Origin: DASSNR01 sp036278935
Lineage (GTDB): Bacteria; Gemmatimonadota; Gemmatimonadetes; Gemmatimonadales; Gemmatimonadaceae
Direction of reading: 5' to 3'
Assembly (NCBI GenBank): GCA_036278935.1
Contig: DASUKA010000127.1
Coordinates: 1 to 19,953 of the forward strand
DNA: 19,953 nucleotides
Shown: positions 17,526 through 19,953 of the stretch, one piece after another
Position numbering within the stretch: the stretch's first letter is position 1
Layout of the letters: each line of letters begins with the position of its first letter
Made by a program: the position numbers and the translations under genes
The notes under the pieces: generated by a model
What the model was told of the DNA's origin: nothing
The model's database searches: none
The model's input: only the letters and a program-made list of their open reading frames with translations

Positions 17526-18489
17526 GAGAGCTGAATGGATCTGTCTGATCGTGCCATTGGCGCTGAGCGCGTGCGGCCACCGCAGCGCGCCGTCACGGGC
17601 GAGCACGCCGCCGGACAGCACGGCGGCGGGTACGCGCTCGAGCGATACGACTGCGCGACGTCCCACCATCCTGTTCGTCGGGACGAGTCTCACGGCTGGA
17701 TATGGGCTTCCCGACCCGGCCGATGCGTACCCCGCGGTCATCGCCCGCCGTCTGGATTCCCTGGGCGAAAACTATCGGGTGGTGAACGCAGGAGTGAGTG
17801 GGGAAACGTCCGCGGGGGCGCTCCGCCGGATGAGCTGGCTGATGCGCGGACCCGTGGACGTGTTCGTGCTCGAGACCGGCGCGAACGATGGGCTGCGGGG
17901 CCTCAGTGTGGATTCCATGCGCGCCAACATCCAGGCGATCTTCGACTCGGTACGTGCCACGCACCCTCGAGCACAGCTCGTGCTGGCCGGCATGGAAGCC
18001 CCTCCGAACCTGGGCGCGCGCTACACCTCCCGCTTCCGGGCGGTGTTTCCGGAGATTGCTCGGCGCAACCATGCCGCGCTCATCCCCTTCCTGCTGGCGG
18101 GAGTGGCGGGGGTGGACAGCCTGAACCAGGGCGACGGCATTCATCCCAACGTCCGCGGCGCCCAGATCGTGGCGGCGAACGTCTGGCGGGTGCTGGCGCC
18201 CTTGCTCACGCAGGGAGCGCCGGCGGCGGGAGAGACACACGCACCACGCGCCACGCCGGTAGCGGCCGCGCGGGAGTCGGTGACCAGAAGCGTGCGTCCG
18301 TCGGCGCTCATCACCATTCCTTGCGGCGACTTGAGACGCGCGCGTCCGCCCACAGCGCGCAGCGCTTGCGCACCCGGTGCGAGCCGAAAGATCGAGCCGT
18401 CGTTCGCGTCGCTCGCATATACGGAACCGTCAGATCCAATCGCCACATCGTTGAGCGCGCGGCCTCCTGCAATCAACGGTGCATCGTAG
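17524..18489 (+). CDS. tesA: TesA-type SGNH/GDSL esterase lipoprotein with abnormal C-terminal extension
   Basis: The frame encodes 321 residues. A short lipoprotein signal ends ALSAC (C17), and a Ser/Thr/Ala-rich linker runs to about 46. The SGNH fold follows: block I ILFVGTSLTAGYGL (49-62) with nucleophile S55, block II NAGVSGETSAGALRR (88-102) with oxyanion G90, block III ETGANDGLRG (117-126) with N121, and block V QGDGIHPNVRGAQ (202-214) with D204 and H207. It should hydrolyse acyl esters, lysophospholipids or thioesters at the envelope. Family homology ends near residue 229 (VLAPLLTQ), the normal end of the fold. Residues 231-321 read antisense through the next gene and have no family match, so the native stop seems lost. 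It is divergent from ybbA-ybbP-type genes, a neighbourhood known from proteobacteria. Confidence 0.88.
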
Positions 18490-18941
18490 CGTCCACGCAG
18501 CGCAGCGTTTTCTAGGATGAACGGGTCCTTGGTGGCCACGTAGATGTTCCGGCAGGGGCACCGCGGAGCGATGGCGCGGGCGAATTTCGCCCGGATATGT
18601 GCCAGCTGCGGCGATCGGGCGAGCCCCGCGAAGGCGTGATCGGGATCGAGCGCGATGCCGGTGCCGAAATTGGCGAAGCGATCCAGCGCATCGAGCGCCT
18701 TTGCGTCCTCGCCCAAACGCGCCGCCGCCGCCGCCGCGAGATAGTAGAGCGACTGCGCGCGCTGCGACTCCAGGCGATAGGCGTCCGCGAACGCATGCTC
18801 GGCGCTGCGCCAGTCATGAGCCTTGTAGGCGGCAAGCCCCTTCGCCGCCGTTGCGGCAAAGCGAACCAGGTCCTCTATGGGGCCGGCCCATGCTGCACCC
18901 GCCAGCGCGCAAAGGAGGAACGCCGCGGGCAACGCCGTCAT
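18141..18941 (-). CDS. Exported TPR / NHL-SMP-30-like beta-propeller protein, apparently 3'-truncated
   Basis: The protein has 266 residues from ATG 18941, which has a GGAAGG-type ribosome site about 6 nt upstream. The frame is open to 19076, but that extension carries a 12-bp tandem duplication and no signal. A signal peptide ends AAWA-G (about 19). A helical TPR-like region spans 22-115, rich in alanine (AYKAHDWRSAEHAFADAYRLE). After a PRCPCRNIYVATKDPF strand come two to three propeller repeats (about 130-225): LNDVAIGSDGSVYASDAND, SPQGMVMSADGRTLLVTDS. A complete propeller would need several more. Instead the frame runs into the antisense of tesA and ends in a 40-residue tail without propeller pattern. 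The protein is probably periplasmic, with unknown ligand. It may be a decaying gene. Confidence 0.65.
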   Translation of the reverse strand: MTALPAAFLLCALAGAAWAGPIEDLVRFAATAAKGLAAYKAHDWRSAEHAFADAYRLESQRAQSLYYLAAAAAARLGEDAKALDALDRFANFGTGIALDPDHAFAGLARSPQLAHIRAKFARAIAPRCPCRNIYVATKDPFILENAALRGRYDAPLIAGGRALNDVAIGSDGSVYASDANDGSIFRLAPGAQALRAVGGRARLKSPQGMVMSADGRTLLVTDSRAAATGVARGACVSPAAGAPCVSKGASTRQTFAATIWAPRTLG

Positions 18942-19279
18942 CCGCCCCTTCCATCGCACTGTCGAACGCACTGTCGAACCGGTGCAGCGAGCCCCCCTCG
19001 TGCCGCTCCCTCTTCCCCCGTCATAGAACGGCGCAACGCCGTGCTCCTCGGCGCTGTTCTTCACGACCTGCAACACCGGTGATCGCTCCTCCCCCGGTGT
19101 GGACCGGGGCTGCGTGGTTCCTGCACATCACCGCGGAAGGAGATGCCGGCTTTCTCATCCCCTCACCTCCGCATCCGCCACTCTCGATAATAGCCCCGGG
19201 CCGCTTCACTTGGTGCCAGCCGCTTACCCCGCATGAGGCATTTCATGCGCGGTAGCACGCCACAACCACCGTACGACGC

Positions 19280-19302
19280 AGCCAGCGCCAACTGCGCTGG
19301 CT
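19280..19302. repeat. Hairpin upstream of the efp promoter
   Basis: A 9-bp perfect stem AGCCAGCGC / GCGCTGGCT encloses the 5-nt loop CAACT. It lies 25 bases upstream of the candidate efp -35. No T-run follows on either strand; the role is unclear, possibly insulating efp from upstream transcription. Confidence 0.35.
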
Positions 19303-19326
19303 CCACTTTGGACGTGCGGCGCATCG

Positions 19327-19355
19327 TTGACCCTGACACCATGCCGGGCTAACTT
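19327..19355 (+). promoter_or_regulatory. Candidate sigma-70-type promoter for efp
   Basis: TTGACC (19327-19332) and TAACTT (19350-19355) are separated by 17 bp. A start near 19362 would give a leader of about 73 nt. A small hairpin (CTTTCA / TGAAAG, 19353-19368) followed by TTTTT overlaps the -10 and start region. A second -10-like TATTCA lies at 19425-19430, only 4 bases before the first ATG. Confidence 0.4.
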
Positions 19356-19434
19356 TCAAGGCTGAAAGATTTTTGCCGAGTGCCGGCGCATCCGGCGCCC
19401 GCATCTGTCCGTTTTCTCGTTCGGTATTCAGATC

Positions 19435-19953
19435 ATGGCAATGCCCGCTACGCAGATCCGCCGCGGCATGGTGATCGTCTTCGAGGGCGATCCCTGCCGC
19501 ATCACCGAGTTCCGCCATCACACGCCTGGCAATCTCCGGGCAATGGTGCAGGCGAAGCTCAGGAACCTGCGCACGGGCTCCAACTTCGAGCACCGCTTTC
19601 GCGCCGCGGATTCCATCGAGCGAGCGTCGCTGGAGACGCACGATCTCGAGTTCCTGTATCAGGGTGGGGAGATCTACCACTTCATGAATACGGAGAACTA
19701 CGACCAGCTCGAGATGGACGACGAGATGCTCGGCGACAACGCGCAGTGGATGCAGCCGGGCATGAAGATCCAGGCCGAGTACTACAACGGACGGGTCATC
19801 GGCATCGAACTGCCGAATTCGCTGGTGCTGCAGATCGTCGATACGGCGCCGGTGATGAAGACTGCGACGAAGACGGCATCGACCAAGCCGGCGAAGCTGG
19901 AAAACGGTGTTACGGTCAACGTTCCGGAGTTCGTCAGCACGGGTGAAAAGGTC
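19435..19953 (+). CDS. efp: Translation elongation factor P, C-terminal end outside window
   Basis: The frame encodes 173 residues to the window edge; full length is usually about 187, so roughly 15 are missing. Domain I (KOW-like) spans 1-67 with ATQIRRGMVIVFEGDPCRI and KLRNLRTGSNFEHRFRAADS (41-60). Domain II (about 68-130) has EFLYQGGEIYHFMNTENYDQ and GDNAQWMQPGM. Domain III begins VLQIVDTAPVMK, with the LENGVTVNVPEFV stretch near the end. It binds stalled ribosomes and helps form polyproline bonds. The loop that normally carries the modified lysine (PGKG in E. coli) reads TPGNLRAM (30-37), so Asn33 sits at the usual lysine position. ATG 19435 is used; ATG 19441 is also possible. No Shine-Dalgarno sequence precedes either. 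Confidence 0.95.
   Translation, partial: MAMPATQIRRGMVIVFEGDPCRITEFRHHTPGNLRAMVQAKLRNLRTGSNFEHRFRAADSIERASLETHDLEFLYQGGEIYHFMNTENYDQLEMDDEMLGDNAQWMQPGMKIQAEYYNGRVIGIELPNSLVLQIVDTAPVMKTATKTASTKPAKLENGVTVNVPEFVSTGEKV

Larger units (their letters stand above)
18942..19434. other. 493-bp intergenic region upstream of efp
   Basis: No convincing gene is seen. It holds a 12-bp perfect tandem duplication (CGCACTGTCGAA, 18955-18978), hairpins at 19092-19109 (7-bp stem) and 19230-19249 (7-bp stem), a minus-strand TATTAT (19187-19192) that could be a -10, and a minus-strand ATG (19158) with a perfect GGAGGTGA 4 nt upstream leading a 45-codon frame to 19021. That frame has lower third-position GC than its neighbours and is doubtful. 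The efp promoter candidate and a 9-bp-stem hairpin are listed separately. Confidence 0.6.

Noticed and set aside
17526..17741. Possible 72-residue N-terminal extension of the ABC ATPase
   Set aside because: It lies antisense to the tesA signal peptide and first SGNH block, and the ATPase family normally begins at the MLVVRQLTKSY stretch.
19353..19375. Intrinsic terminator (6-bp stem plus T5) upstream of efp
   Set aside because: The stem is short and AT-rich, and it overlaps the best -10 candidate of efp, so promoter-region structure is at least as likely.

Overview
This 20 kb window is high-GC DNA from a free-living Gram-negative bacterium. Several features point to Gemmatimonadota or a close relative: a SusC/SusD outer-membrane pair, exported proteins whose mature ends begin with Gln-Gln after an A-x-A site, a fourteen-helix DHA2 efflux pump under a MarR regulator, and an elongation factor P whose N-terminus and loop look acidobacterial or gemmatimonad. 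This placement is inferred from protein style and composition; there is no rRNA or other decisive marker. No tRNA, rRNA, CRISPR array, transposase, integrase or phage gene was found. The content looks chromosomal and mostly housekeeping or metabolic.

Layout. (1) 1-2978, minus strand: a glycogen-debranching-type amylo-alpha-1,6-glucosidase followed by an enolase-superfamily (mandelate racemase/muconate lactonizing type) enzyme cut by the window edge. (2) 3116-3727, minus: a DedA membrane protein. (3) 3931-4956, plus: a short-chain dehydrogenase with a C-terminal hydrophobic tail, preceded by a degenerate 7-bp tandem repeat and followed by a perfect 24-bp-arm palindromic repeat. (4) 5100-7180, plus: a MarR regulator and a DHA2 drug exporter overlapping by 4 bp, ending at a strong terminator shared with the convergent SusD gene. 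(5) 7297-17525, minus: seven co-directional genes in transcription order: a YbbA-type ABC ATPase, a YbbP-type permease, a second DedA-like protein, a DUF1440/YagU-like membrane protein, a secreted self-processing P1 (DmpA-type) aminopeptidase, SusC and SusD. (6) 17524-18489, plus: a TesA-type lipoprotein esterase, divergent from the ABC ATPase. (7) 18141-18941, minus: an exported TPR/beta-propeller protein whose 3' end runs into the 3' end of tesA. (8) 19435-19953, plus: elongation factor P, cut by the window edge.

How the parts may work together. The tesA / ybbA-ybbP arrangement is a known neighbourhood, and here the two divergent start codons share one CATG. The ATPase, permease and DedA genes are coupled by a 4-bp overlap and a zero-base junction, suggesting one membrane-maintenance unit. 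The secreted peptidase just upstream of SusC/SusD suggests that this pair takes up peptides rather than glycans, by analogy with RagAB.

The most unusual points are the 349-bp interpenetration of the tesA and propeller genes, which looks like a deletion scar; the shared CATG start; the EF-P loop without its usual modifiable lysine; the apparently leaderless marR start; and two intergenic repeats. I did not find a clearly new multi-gene defence or mobile system here.
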